Source: Phytophthora hibernalis (Eukaryota; Oomycota; Peronosporomycetes; Peronosporales; Peronosporaceae). Taken from it: 64,000 bases of DNA. Position numbers and translations under genes: made by a program. Shown here in pieces: positions 34,301 through 45,217 of this stretch. Within the stretch, counting starts at the first letter, position 1. Every line of letters starts with the position of its first letter. The notes beneath the pieces are model-generated. The model was not told the DNA's origin. It saw only the letters and a program-made list of their open reading frames with translations, and did not search any database. The stretch covers positions 274,589 through 338,588 of the forward strand of contig JAAKBF010000086.1 in the NCBI GenBank assembly GCA_012656075.1. The letters are read 5' to 3'.

Positions 34301-35424
34301 ATGAGTGAGCTAATGTGTATGCTACCTTTATGAATTCAGATACTCTCTTCATTTGACTCGACGCTACAAGAAATACTACAAGTCGTTGTTTCTGGGGCTT
34401 ATTGATCTCGTTATCATCAATGCGTTTATCCTCTACAACTACCGACGCACAGTGGATGGCAAGATCAAGATGTCGTACGTGCAGTTTCTGAAGCGGCTCC
34501 ATTTTGAGCTGATTCAGCTCAAAGCCGAATATTGGGCCGAAATGCTGCGCAATCGTGGCATGCAGCCAACGCTAACTAAGCAACGCCAGGCGGCTATCAA
34601 ACATGTACCCGTTCAGACGGACGAGTGGTGTAAAGGCAACTCGTAGGCGACTAGGAAGCGCCGGTAGCACGCTTGCAAAGTTTGCTCCGTTCTAAAGGGC
34701 GCCGACAAGCCCCGGGGACGACGACGTTCTACTGAGCTGAATGCAATGCAAGCTGAAGACCGCGTTTAAGAACGCTGATGCCGCGCGGGTATTCCTGTGC
34801 ATCAAAATCAAGCATACGAGTCAGGGTGAGGCAGCGACGTGTTTTGATATCTGGCACAAACACTGGAAGAATGGTACCTTGATTCCGAAAGCCGCTGTCA
34901 AGGAGTGAGGCAACATCCGCGCACGAAAGCCCCCGAGACGAGGAGTTGACACTGGTACTGGCGCGGAGGCTGCATCACAGGCGTCGAGTGAGTCTGAAAG
35001 TGAGGACGGGCATGATCAGCACCCCACGCGTGCCCGCCAAGAGACGGAATAGCGCAGCCGTTTCTCCTACCGCTCTTTAGTTGACTTGTTTTGAGTATAT
35101 GGCTATGTGGCTGATAGCCATATGGGTTCAATCTCTAAATTCCAACAATTGCATGGACCGTCATCTCTCTAATGGACCCTGTATTTGTATCGTCTTTGCA
35201 CGAGTTGGACACTATTTGGTCATAAAGGTGTATCGGACATACACGTTTGAAAGAGTCATACACGTTAGCGATGGTTTGGCTACAGAGGGTTAGGGTGTGA
35301 CCTGTCTTTGGCCGATACACGTTTCCATTTATATAGTTCACTAAAGGGGCCGATCCCGATGATAAAAATTATCGTGTATATGATTTCGGCAAACGGTGGG
35401 GCCAAGTATGATTCGCGCTGGGGG
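31335..35424 (+). mobile_element. piggyBac-type transposon C (4.1 kb, both ends present)
   Basis: TTAA (31331-31334) is followed by CCCCCAAGCGCGAGAC; at the other end GATTCGCGCTGGGGG is followed by TTAA (35425-35428). The inverted ends agree over about 13 bp with one indel. ACACGTT-type subterminal repeats occur near both ends (left at about 31362 and 31395; right at about 35240, 35258, 35317). The transposase inside is piggyBac-type and reads inward from the left end. The TIRs differ from those of elements A and B, so this is a separate family. Confidence 0.8.
31662..34911 (+). pseudogene. piggyBac transposase, second family (broken)
   Basis: The N-terminus FQARWRQLKKLGW (31670) is followed at once by TAG, then SKRPTGLSNDHTYFKPG in the same frame. 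Introns with GT-AG borders lie at about 31849-31912, 32318-32385, 32566-32636, 33651-33739 and 34268-34339. A long acidic N-terminal region follows. Catalytic Asp sites: AFDEAMLPSRS (about 33520), VKDQFYTSVVLAMQL (about 33880) and RWYDNQGVDILATGGS (about 34090). The segment KKYYKSLFLGLIDLVIINAF and a remnant CKVCSVLKGA of the zinc ribbon follow. Stops at 31713 and 33595 and several frameshifts inactivate it. The six-exon layout shares intron positions with the copy at 13.7 kb (after VGE and before EVYCG), so the introns are old. Confidence 0.85.
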
Positions 35425-35428
35425 TTAA

Positions 35429-35857
35429 GAGTAATGGTGCGGATGTGTTTGCAAATACGTTCATGCACAGGTTTTCCATTAATGATACTATGTAGTGAAT
35501 GCTAGCTAACATGTTTAGTTTTGAGGTAGCAGTTAGTTAGTGTCCACTAAATCCAACTATCAGTGGAGTACACTAGTTATTCACGAGCAATCAGAGTTCT
35601 GCGCCACTCCTAGCCTGACAGACTTCACATTTCCACGAGGTAGCTAAAGGTCTAGTTTTTCCGATGAAGAGTGCACCATAAATAAGTATATTAAGGCAGT
35701 GTTCGCGCATATCGTATTTATATCGAAAACATGTTTTTTGTTAGCAGCGTCTTGACATGATTTTTCAATGGACAAATAAAACGACGTTTGGCCGTTTGTG
35801 TGTTCGCGAAAGAAATATGTGGTTAGGTAAAAAAGCAGGTCACCTTGAAGAAACCCA
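35429..35857. other. no gene seen
   Basis: This spacer between piggyBac C and the copia remnant is AT-rich, with repeated AGTTAGTTAG. It contains one stray GTGCACCATAAATA like the 30.3-kb minisatellite unit. Confidence 0.4.
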
Positions 35858-36115
35858 ATGGATGGAACAGTGGAGCTCCTGCTGGTTCTCGTCGCTATTG
35901 CATGCGTATTTGTGCTGTACACATCGCACTACTCGCGCAAGATGGACCACGCTAAAGTTGTCCGACGGCTAGGACTGGCGACTACGTCTGGTGAGCGATT
36001 CTTTCAAGCAATTCACTCTTCAGGAAATCGTTTTCTTTTACGAGATCACTTCCGGATGTATGCAGGCTCTTTCGATGCTCTGTTTGAACGCTGCCAACCA
36101 TTTAGGGTGGGTTGA
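35858..36115 (+). CDS. short ORF with one N-terminal membrane segment (doubtful)
   Basis: An 85-codon frame from ATG 35858. Residues 5-22 (VELLLVLVAIACVFVLYT) are a strong hydrophobic helix that could act as signal anchor; the rest is basic and unremarkable. It ends in the stop immediately before, and in the same frame as, the copia integrase frame (36116), so it may simply be the sequence to which the truncated copia element is joined, or the decayed pre-integrase region (RCQPFRVG resembles its end). Function unknown. Confidence 0.25.
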   Translation: MDGTVELLLVLVAIACVFVLYTSHYSRKMDHAKVVRRLGLATTSGERFFQAIHSSGNRFLLRDHFRMYAGSFDALFERCQPFRVG

Positions 36116-36972
36116 GTGATCTGCTCCGATCTAAAAGGGCCCATGACGCCCAGGGACCGGCTCAACAACCGCTACATGATCAACTTCGTGGACCACAAGG
36201 GCAACTATTGCAAAGTCTTCCTCGCACGCACTAATGATGCCGCAGCGAAACAATTCCAGCATTTTTTAGTGTTCTTTGAGAAGATGTTTAACTGCAAGAT
36301 TCACGTTCAGCGTATGGACTCGGGAGGAGAGTACGAGAACGTGGATCTATTCTGCAAACGCACTGGGGTTGCGCGGCAAAGAAGCGAGGCCCGTAATCAA
36401 AGGCTGAAAGGATGCACCGGGCGATTATGAATATGGCGCGCTGTATGATTTTTGCATGCGGACTCCCGCTAAGTTTTTGGGGAGACGCAGTGCAATATGC
36501 GGCCTACATGCTAAATCGGTCGCCGACAAACTCGAATCCGGGGCACGCCTCGCCCATAAAACTACTAACTAAACAAACGCCGTCTCTTGGAGAGATCGTC
36601 GTGTTTGGGTCACCTTGCACGGTGTACCGTGACCCAAGGAACAAGAACTTCTCCCAAAGGGCGCAACAGGGAATGATTGTGGGCATTGGAGAAGAGACAA
36701 AGGGATATCGAGTGTATCTGCCTAAGGATAGGGTGGTCGTGACCACACAGCATGTCAGAAACATAGAAGCACTCGACAAGACCCAAAATGAACAAGTGCA
36801 ACGACTGTACCTAAGCGAGAACGAAGACCGCGGTCAGGAAGATTCGCTAGCTGAGGGTGCTGGTATTGATGGAGGAACAACTGAGAATGCAGAAGCTAAC
36901 CGCGATGGCACGAGCGCCGCGGGTGGAAGAAAACGAAGCAAAAAGTCCAAGCGAAAGAAAAAAGGGACGTGA
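36116..36972 (+). pseudogene. copia integrase core and C-terminal region
   Basis: DLKGPMTPRD carries the first catalytic Asp and MDSGGEYEN the second (about 36318). A frameshift at about 36400 separates the third site from RAIMNMARCMIFACGLPLS; at the Glu position the first frame reads RLKGCTGRL. The GKE/GPY-like tail follows (FGSPCTVYRDPRNKNFSQRA), ending with a Lys/Arg-rich stretch (RKRSKKSKRKKKG) resembling a nuclear localisation signal, as copia integrases often have. Confidence 0.8.
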
Positions 36973-37734
36973 GAGCGCCCGGTAACTCGCTCGGTCGGAA
37001 GCCAGGCTCAGGAGGACCGTACGCGAGGAGGAGACCTGGAGTGAATGTTGTGAATAGTGTCATTGATGTGGACCCGGGTAATTACCGTGAAGCTATGCGT
37101 AGCAGAAACAAGGACGGTTGGGTCAAAGCAATGACGGAAGAGCTGCGAGCTCTTGAGGAGAACGGCGTGTGGGAGGTAGTGCCCGCCCGAGGAGGGGGTG
37201 CACGCGCTGCACGCGAAATGGGTCTTCAAGACCAAGCGAGACGCAGAAGGACTGATCGAACGGCTGAAGGCGAGACTCGTAGCGTGTGAAAACGAGCTAG
37301 AGTTCGGGGTGAATTACAGTATCACATTCGCCGCTGTGATCGAGATGTCCAGCGTGAAATTGATTCTAGTGTTGACGAGGAAATGGTGAGCGCCTGCGAA
37401 GCACGGTGACGTCCCGAACGCATACGTGCGCACTGATAAGGAGGCGGATTTGGAGATATTCATTCGCGTTCCGCAGGGCGTGGTGATCGCACAGGATGTG
37501 CTGCGACGTTTGGGGGTGTCTAGTCAGAACGACGTGTGTCTGGAGCTGAAGAAGGTCCTCTACGGGTTGAAGCAGGCAGGGCGGCTTTGGAGCAAGCTCC
37601 TGCATCAGAAGCTGACCGAGATTGGCTTCAGCCAGAGCCTAGTCGATATGTGTGTTTACTTCAGGTGGAAGAGAAACGTCCTACAGGTCGTTGGAGTGTA
37701 CGTAGATGATCTACTGGTCACTAGAACCGAGTAG
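36973..37734 (+). pseudogene. copia reverse transcriptase (RVT_2)
   Basis: Recognisable blocks: MTEELRALEENGVWEVV (about 37130-37180), HALHAKWVFKTKRDAEG (37200-37250, shifted frame), EVYLKQ-type segment KVLYGLKQAGRLWSKLL (37552-37602) and the catalytic YVDDLLVT (about 37698). A stop follows the motif at 37732. The motif A region is damaged by TGA at 37387 in RKW*APAKHGDVPNAY, where an aliphatic-Asp motif is expected. Confidence 0.82.
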
Positions 37735-37851
37735 AGTGCCGTTGACTTGTTTTTTTTAGGAACTCGCATCGCTTTCGATATAGAACTTGGGCCGCGCACA
37801 CAAATTTCTTGGCATGCGTGTGATGAACTGGGATATGATTTGGCTTAGGAA

Positions 37852-38670
37852 GTGACGATTAAGGACCTACTGCGGGAGCACGGAATGGAGATGGCGCACG
37901 GAGATCGAGCCCCCACTGGAGCCGAATGGAATGAAGAGCAGGAGGAGGCTGAGGACCTCCTCCCTGATGACGGAAGCGAGGATACAGTGACCGTGACGAG
38001 GTTTCGCTCTCTAGTAGAGAGTGTGCTTTGGGTTGCTCGATGCACGAGGCCGGATATTGTGTTCGCTGTGCACAAGGCTACAAGGCGCGCGCACTGTCCA
38101 ACCATGGTAGACTGGAAGTTGGCCAAGAGAATCCTGCGATACATGGCTGGGTCGAAGAACTTGCTTCTGCGGATGCACAGTGACCGAGTGAGAGAAGAGC
38201 CGCTCGAGGTGGTCGCGTATAGTGATGCTGACTTCGCGGCGGATAAGGAAGACCGCAAGTCCGTAACGGGAGGCCTGGTGACGGTGGATGGGATGCCGGT
38301 GGGCTGGACCTGCAAGAAGCAAAGCGGGGTGTCCCTGTCCACGATGGAAGCGGAGTACACGGCGGCGTCAGTCATGGCACAGGAACTACTCGGAGTCCGC
38401 GAGCTTGTAGGAGAACTAGGGGTTGTATGTGGAAGCCCAATGAGTTTGCGAGTTGACAATCAGACTGTATTGACGCAGCTCGACTGGGAGAAAGCGTCCT
38501 CAAAAGCTAAGCACATCGATGTGCGGATCAAATGCGTGGTTGACTACACGAAGCGGGGAGCGTTGAAAGCGGAGTACTGTGCAGGTGAACGGATGCCTGT
38601 GGACATGTTCACGAAAGTGTTAGCAGCGCCAAAGCTGAAAGAGCTCACGGAGCTTATCGGACTGCACTAG
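37852..38670 (+). pseudogene. copia RNase H domain (long intact frame)
   Basis: This 272-codon frame has VLWVARCTRPDIVFAVH, the RNase H first Asp in AYSDADFAADKEDRKS, the Glu in SLSTMEAEYTAAS and the later Asp in LRVDNQTVL, then KHIDVRIKCVVDYTK. All catalytic residues are present. It is cut off from RT by the stop at 37732 and the gap to 37852, so it is a fragment of pol and not a gene of its own. Confidence 0.85.
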
Positions 38671-38712
38671 GATCCAGCAAGACGAAAAGTCGCGCTACTC
38701 GACGAGGAGGAG

Positions 38713-38942
38713 TGTTGAAGCGGAAAGTACCGTGGTAGACTTGGGTACGTCGCGCAGCTGCTCCGAGGGAATCGTGTACTGGAGGGGGCGCGCACGAGGC
38801 GATTGGACGCATCAAGGTGGGAGACGAAGTAAATGCGTGCGAGGAAGTAGGATGGTAAGCTGAGGCAATATCACTTCCTATTTGACTTTGTTGTGCGCTA
38901 GTGGCAACACGAGTGCCTGGACATCATACCAGGCTTCTAACA
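38713..38942 (+). repeat. 3' LTR of the copia element
   Basis: It starts TGTTGAAGCGG after a purine-rich stretch (ACGAGGAGGAG, likely polypurine tract, ending about 38711) and ends GGCTTCTAACA. TGTTGAAGC and GCTTCTAACA form a terminal inverted repeat with one indel. Length 230 bp. No 5' partner is visible in the window. Confidence 0.75.
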
Positions 38943-39687
38943 CTCCTCTCTGATGTCCACAGAGAGCGTGGCAGACGCGCTCGTCTCTAACAGGCTCTTC
39001 ATGTCCAGTCACATGGGGGCTGTCTCACCACCTGTGGGACGCGGATGATACCCTCTTCGACGTGCGGCATTCCTGAACGACGACGCAGAGGTGAATGTGG
39101 TGTACGACAGAACATGCTGGTGACACCGACTACGAGTGTAGATTCGGTGGCAGACCCGTCATGGCAATGGAATCCCGACGGTGGAGACCCGTGGACCGCT
39201 TTTGTCTGCTGTGGTGTCATCAACTATTGTAGGCCGTTGCCGAGAGTTTGTACAGGCTGAGGATCTAGAAACGAGGGAGCCCCTAGTACGCGACTTGCAA
39301 TTGTAAAGGAAGTATTGCTTGGTGGAGTGGTTGGGGTGGATGGAGAGATTGACAACGCGGCGAATGTCTCGCTGCACCGTGCCTACGTTCATGATGGAGA
39401 CTACCCGGGTGAGAACGCTGGATATGCGCTTCTACTGCCGCAGTTCTTGACGAATCTACTTCGCACAAGGTTCATGAGGATGATTGTCATCATGTACGCG
39501 CTGGCGCTGCAGATTTTGTACGCGCAAGCGGCGCAGTGGCAAACTCGATTCACACACCAATACTTCAGTCAGGAGAATTTCCCTTCGTTTACGTAGATGC
39601 TACACCAGCAGTACTCGCTGTCGTTGCGGCGGCTATTGCGGGCTACACGGGATACGGCAAGCTGTTGTCCGAGGGCCAGACTGTTAG
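38943..39687. other. no recognisable gene
   Basis: Two short plus frames (39045-39260, 39315-39596) and a hydrophobic stretch AVLAVVAAAIAGYTGYG (about 39608-39660) look partly coding, but I cannot assign them. They may be the remains of the gene into which the LTR at 39688 inserted. Confidence 0.3.
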
Positions 39688-40107
39688 TGTAATGGGGTCA
39701 CTTGACAGGGGGCGACCAATGTTCTCTGTGGTGTGGTCCACACCATTGGTGTCCGCCACACGCGTGGTGTGTGGCACGTCAAGGACTTAAGTCGTACATC
39801 AGTCGTACTTAAGTAGTACGCCAGTTGTACTAAAGCAGTACATCTAAATGGGTGGACCCCTTTAGGACAGATCAGATTAGACAGGGATTCAGTATGCAGA
39901 TAGTTAGCAGTAGTTAGAACTACAACAGTATTCTTAATATAAATCACTTTAACTCTAATCCGGAAGTTCGCAAGTCAATTGGTACTCGGTACCATATTGG
40001 ACAGGAAGGCCAGGCCTTATCGAACTTACAGCAGGAACGCTAGGCGTCTGTTGTGGTTAGCGCGTTAACGCTTCCTCTAAAGCTAAGGAGCGTTTGACCC
40101 CGTCACA
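39688..40107 (+). repeat. solo LTR of gypsy family B
   Basis: A full-length 420-bp LTR from TGTAATGGGGTCAC to GACCCCGTCACA. The flanks are GTTAG (39683-39687) and GCTAG (40108-40112), a 5-bp target duplication with one change. There is no internal gypsy sequence on either side. It is the most complete LTR of the three and the reference for the other two. Confidence 0.85.
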
Positions 40108-40616
40108 GCTAGCATCTTGATCACGATGGTTGCTGAGGTTGTCATTCTCTTCGTGTAGGCGTTGGGGTTACTGTACGCCTTCACGCAGCTTTCTGGATCT
40201 TGCAACGTTTTATTGTTTCTCCGATCGTACCGATGGAGAACGTGACAAACTACCAGGGGTAGAAAAGGCAGAGTATTGCATTGCAAAAATTAAATCCGTA
40301 ATAATCATTTCAATACGCTTGTCGACAATAATTTGCATTTATTGCAATTAATGACTCTTTGGAAAACCCTATATCACTTGATGTTTATAAGGACCGGTGG
40401 AGATTCAGTCAATTTAGCTTCAATAATAATATATTCAATATGTAATACATATTTCCGTACAAAAATACAGTAATTGCAATACCGCAATTATTTTTGAGAG
40501 TGGATCGTGCGCCCATCTGGACTTCGATTTTGGACTGCCTTGTCTTTGTATATATCCCTATCCCTTCGCTCAGCGTCCGTCGTTTCATCCGTACAGCGTA
40601 TAGCGTATACTTCGTT
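40108..40616. other. AT-rich spacer upstream of the MULE gene
   Basis: No gene is seen. It has several AAT/ATT runs (GCAATTAATGAC, GCAATACCGCAATT). I could not identify a MULE terminal inverted repeat here with a partner after 45.0 kb. Confidence 0.35.
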
Positions 40617-43600
40617 ATGTTGCTAGTCAAAAGATTTGGGGGTCGAGGTCGACAGGCCGCTGGAATGGAGATGCGTGGGCGCACGGCGCAGAATCGCAAG
40701 CAGTACGCAACAGCGACCGATGATAGCGACAGCGAGCTTGACAGTGAAGCCGAGTGGACGCTCCCGACTGAAGGGCCGCACGTAACATAATCGGACACGT
40801 CAAGCCGGGTCGACACGCTGAGTGTGCCCAGTGCTCACGACGATGAAGATCGCGCGGCCAGGCAAAGCAACGCGAGCGACGATGGCGCTCACACCGTGAC
40901 GGACTCGTCATCAGTGACTGCAACAGACGTCGTCGCCCCTCCGCTACAGCGCACTCAGTTCGACTCCTGGGAGGAGTTCCACGAGTACTTGGCGCTAAGC
41001 TACCAGGTTCGTACTACGTTTAAGCGTGACAAACGATCATACTTACGTTTACTTACGTTGTGTTGTGTATATAGAGCTTCCGCGTTCGGACGAACAACAA
41101 GGCCGAAGAGCGCAACAAGAAAATCAAGAATTCCAGTTCGAATGCCCCATTAGTTCCTGAGGAGTGGGGTCTCTACAGCAAGACGCTCATCTGCACGCAC
41201 GCCGGTACCTTCAAGTCGAGGGGCAAGGGGAAAAGACCGCGTCAGGAGACCCGAAACACTAAGTGCACCGCACAGGTATGTGTTTGAATCCGATGGGCTT
41301 AGATGGTTCTGGATGGGTTCAGGTGGGCTCGGATTGTCTCAAGTGTGATTGGATGGAATCAGATGGGATTAATTAGGCTACGAGTGTCTAAACCGATTTC
41401 CTGTTCTGCTCTACAGATTAACGCGTGTGTACGAGTGATCAATGGTCGGGCTGACGACCCAGTCTTCGCACTGTGTATTACGACAGCCAAACTTCAGCAT
41501 AATCACCCGCTGGAAAGAGTCAATTATGAGCAGTATCCATCCGTGCGGACAGCCATTTCGCCCTCCGTGCACGAGACCGTCAACGAGCTACGCAAGGCTG
41601 GGGCGAAGAAAAAAGCATCCTACAGTACATCCACGACAACTCGGAATGTAGCATGGGTATTCGTGATGTACACAATCTGGTGCGCCGGTTGAAAGAGCGA
41701 GACGCGTCGTCGAGTTCCAGCGCACAGCGCTTAAAGCAGTGGACGAAGGAGTTCTGTCAGGAGCCAGGCAATATTGGACGCATTTTCGTCGAGACTGTGC
41801 AGGAAAAGGTGAGCAGAATTATGGGTTGTACATGAAAATAAGCTGGTTTTAACGACGCGGTGTTTCACTATGTAGAGAATCGCTACCAGTATTACACTAC
41901 AGACCAAACTCATGCGCGAAATGTTTCATCACTTTCCTGAGGTTATGCTGATAGATGCCACACATGGCACGAACGCGTCCAAGTATAAGATAATCTCCTT
42001 CATGGTGCACGATGCGTTCGGGAAAGGGCAATTTGTACAGCATGCTGTCCTTCAGAATGAGCGGGCATCTACCCTACTTACCTCCTTGGAGGAGTTCAAA
42101 TCCAACAATCCGGCATGGTCCAAGCTACAGTGCGTCATCGTTGACAAGGATTTTTCTGAAATAGCCGTTCTGAAAGCGGCGCTGCCAGATGTGGTGATTC
42201 TACTTTGCCAGTTTCACGTCATAAAGTACCTACGAGAGCAAGTTGCATCGGCTGACTACGCGCTTTCGTCGTGGCAAAAGGCACAGCTCCGCAGTATGGT
42301 GCCACTTATGGTATACGCAAAGACTGAGCAAGAATTTTCGAAGTACCGAGCGTACATGCGTCACATTTTGTCGATTGGATCACGGCCAGCTACGCAAGAT
42401 CACGACTTGGAGCAACCTTCTACCAACTCGGGTGGGCACCCTGTTGGGTTGGATATTGAAGTGACCATCTCTCCCCATCTGGATGGTCACGTGGTCACAT
42501 GTGACCGTCTCACACTCGTAAAATCGCACCCTTTCGAGATGTACTTTGTCAAGAATTGGGATAGCTGCAAGGCAATGTGCTGTGCATGTAAACGCCAAAA
42601 CGCAGTGACGCTAGGCAACAACACAAATAACCGGCTTGAGGCTTCGTGGAAGCAGCTCAAGGACACAATGAGCCGAACAATGGGCCTAGACGAGTGTGTC
42701 GCCTCCTTCATGTGCTACCAGAGTCGGAACGAGCGCAGCTTTGTAGCTCGTTCAGCCAAGATTTGTACTGTTCACAACAGCAAGTACAATCGCGAGATGA
42801 TGCTCGTAGCAAACCTCGTGAGTGAGCACGCATGTGAGCTTATCTACGAGCAGTACACGTACGTTGTCAGCGGACGTGCGCGTTACTCGTTCTTCGAGGC
42901 CGTACCTGGGATAATTTCTATCAAAAACATGGCAGATGACGACGACGCATCTGATGAGCCTGGTGTGGAGTACTCTGTGAACAAGCAGAACTGGGAATGT
43001 TCGTGCCTCTTTATGACGACCCGTTTGCTACCCTGTAGACACGTGTTTTACCTTCGCAAGGCCCTAGGTATGGAGGTCGTCATTCCTACTCAGCTATTAC
43101 CGGCGAGATGGTTGTTGGCTTCGATTCAACATGCTCCCTCCTTGGATAATGTGTCGGTCGGTTCGTTTGCGGTGGGAAAGGTATTACGGGATGAGAGTAA
43201 CCCGTGGGACTCTAATCGAAAGTATCGAGAAGCTCAGCAGACCGCGATTACAATTGCTGAGACCATGAGTGGCATGGGTATGCCTCAGTATCGCGCGGCA
43301 CTACAGGCACTTCAACAAATAGGAAAACTCTTTAAGCGTGGGGAGAGCGAGCTGGCAGCCAAACGCATCGCACACCATGGTAATAACGCTGACCGGGAGA
43401 CAGCATGGCGCACAAACGAGGAGTCGTCGGAAGTGCTGCTCGACACTGGCGTTGGTGAGTGTGAAGAAGACACATCAGCTCAAATGCCAAGACCACCAGA
43501 GACAGATCCACCAGGGAAGGACCCCACATGGACGGACCCTCCGGCAACGGAGCTCGTGCCGCAGACAAACCAGGAAGTACCGACCCCTGCTACAGTGGAG

Positions 43601-45001
43601 ACTAGACAAGTCCACCTGAAATGGAGACTGCACCATCTCGTCAGAGCCCGTCACCATCTGAAAAGGTCAATACACCATCTGAGATGGTCATTGCAACACA
43701 AGCAGTGGGGTCCGCACCCTCTGAGTTACGCGAAGAACCGTCTGACACTGGTTTGCAACTAGTGCCTCTAGCGCAAGATGACGACAACTTTCAAGTCAGT
43801 TCGCCGCCAAAATCCAGAGGGCGCCCGAAAATCAAGCCCTCCATAGCCAAAAAGAAGAGAAGTTTGGCAGTGGCAATGGCCCAAGAGGACTCCGAAATGC
43901 ACAGCATGAACTTGAACGTAGCCATCATTGCTGATATATTGGCAGGTGATCCGACATACCGATCTGCAGCAGATAGACTCAGCAAGTTCAAAGTGTTTGT
44001 ATTCGAGAAGAAGGTGAAGCCTCCCGTCGCAATGCAACTAACAAAACGGCCAGCTAGCAAACCCATCATACAAGCTGACGAAGTAGTGAGGGTCTTTGCG
44101 AAGGATTTGCTTCGGAAATGCGATGAAAAAGAGGCGAGACTGCAAGGGAAACACGCAGGCCTAGCTGAACGCGATGTCGCTGTAGATATACCTACCATTG
44201 GTATATTTACAACCAGTACACTCGCCACTATGAAGCAATACCACCGCGCCTTAACGACAGTCCGGAAGATCGAAGCCGCCCAAAAGTGGGCATCCGCAGT
44301 GGTCTTCACTCTAGACATTGACGCCGCCTTTTACACGAAAGAAGACCCAGACCTATGCTCCAAGTTACAGGGCCTTAGACTGCTGACAAATGCGGTAAAG
44401 TTCGCTATGTTGCCTAACGCTGCACTTATTCTCACACTGTCGAATGATGCTATGTACAGATGGAAGTACTTGATCTGGCTGCCAAAGGTCGACTTAGCGA
44501 CGTTACGATGGTCACGTTGATGCAGATGATGTTCAACGGCATTCCAAGCGTGATCTCAGTGAGCCCTAACATGATCAGCGTCGTCAACGGCGCCAACGGC
44601 TACGAAATAGTGACAGATGAAACTGAGCTCTCTGCCGTCTTTTTGGAGCTTCAGATGAACGCGTTCTAATCCCTGTAAACTGCAACGGCAACCACTAGTG
44701 TAGCATTATGACCGACCTCTCGAAGAAGACGCTGCTCCTCTACGACCCAATGGAGTCGTCATACAACCTCGCTGTACGTGCTGCGGCTCAAAAACTACGG
44801 GGCCTGATACCGAGTGGTTTGACGAGGGATTACAGAGTCCAAGGGTTCAATTCGACTTTAGGCTTGCAGACAGACAACTACAATTGCGGTGTCTGCATTC
44901 TTCTGACGTTCGAGATATTTGCGGGAGCTGTGAGCCCCGGCTTCGTGAACAAAAGGACCTTACAATACTTACGCTACCGATACCTCTGCATGTGCCTGTA
45001 A
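40617..45001 (+). pseudogene. MULE transposase with SWIM finger and C-terminal Ulp1-like protease
   Basis: This is a spliced gene. Exon 1 starts about 40617 (stop at 40788-40790). Introns lie at 41007-41074, 41276-41416 and 41809-41875, all GT-AG and in phase 0. The N-terminal DNA-binding region is FAR1/MULE-like (FDSWEEFHEYLALSYQ, then SFRVRTNNKAEERNKK). The large exon (41876-43762) has the MULE catalytic region (MLIDATHGTNASKYKI; CVIVDKDFSE; LLCQFHVIKYLRE) and a SWIM zinc finger (WECSCLFMTTRLLPCRHVFY, about 42990). After a frameshift near 43605 a Pro/Ser linker leads to 44520. The tail (44500-45001) resembles a C48 (Ulp1/SENP) protease: GNH then TAG, LLLYDPMES, and Gln/Cys-Gly in LQTDNYNCGVC. 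Defects: frameshifts near 41618, 43605, 44515 and 44665, and stops at 40788 and 44696. Confidence 0.8.
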
Positions 45002-45217
45002 TACACGTCTTTCAGTTCATTCTCCAGGTGTTACTGCTGTTGCTCCTATGCGACCGACCTGACTTCGCACACACTTGATTTGTTCTTCCGGATATACACA
45101 TTTGCTGCGCATACTTCGTACAGACATCAAGTGATGACATCAACCGGCTCTCTCGGAGATGGTTTAGAATGGTCATTGGATGTACCGAGATGGTAGTCTA
45201 ATGGGCTCCGACGGATT
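45002..45217. other. MULE 3' flank, no gene
   Basis: It contains degenerate repeats of GATGGT/GGTTTYAAATGG type, similar in feel to intron 2 of the MULE gene (41276-41416, GGATGG-rich). Confidence 0.35.

Larger units (their letters stand above)
36116..38942 (+). mobile_element. Ty1/copia retrotransposon, 5'-truncated
   Basis: It keeps integrase, then RT, then RNase H (copia order) and a 3' LTR, but lacks gag, protease, the integrase N-terminus and the 5' LTR. The 3' boundary is TGTTGAAGC ... GCTTCTAACA at 38713-38942. Confidence 0.85.
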
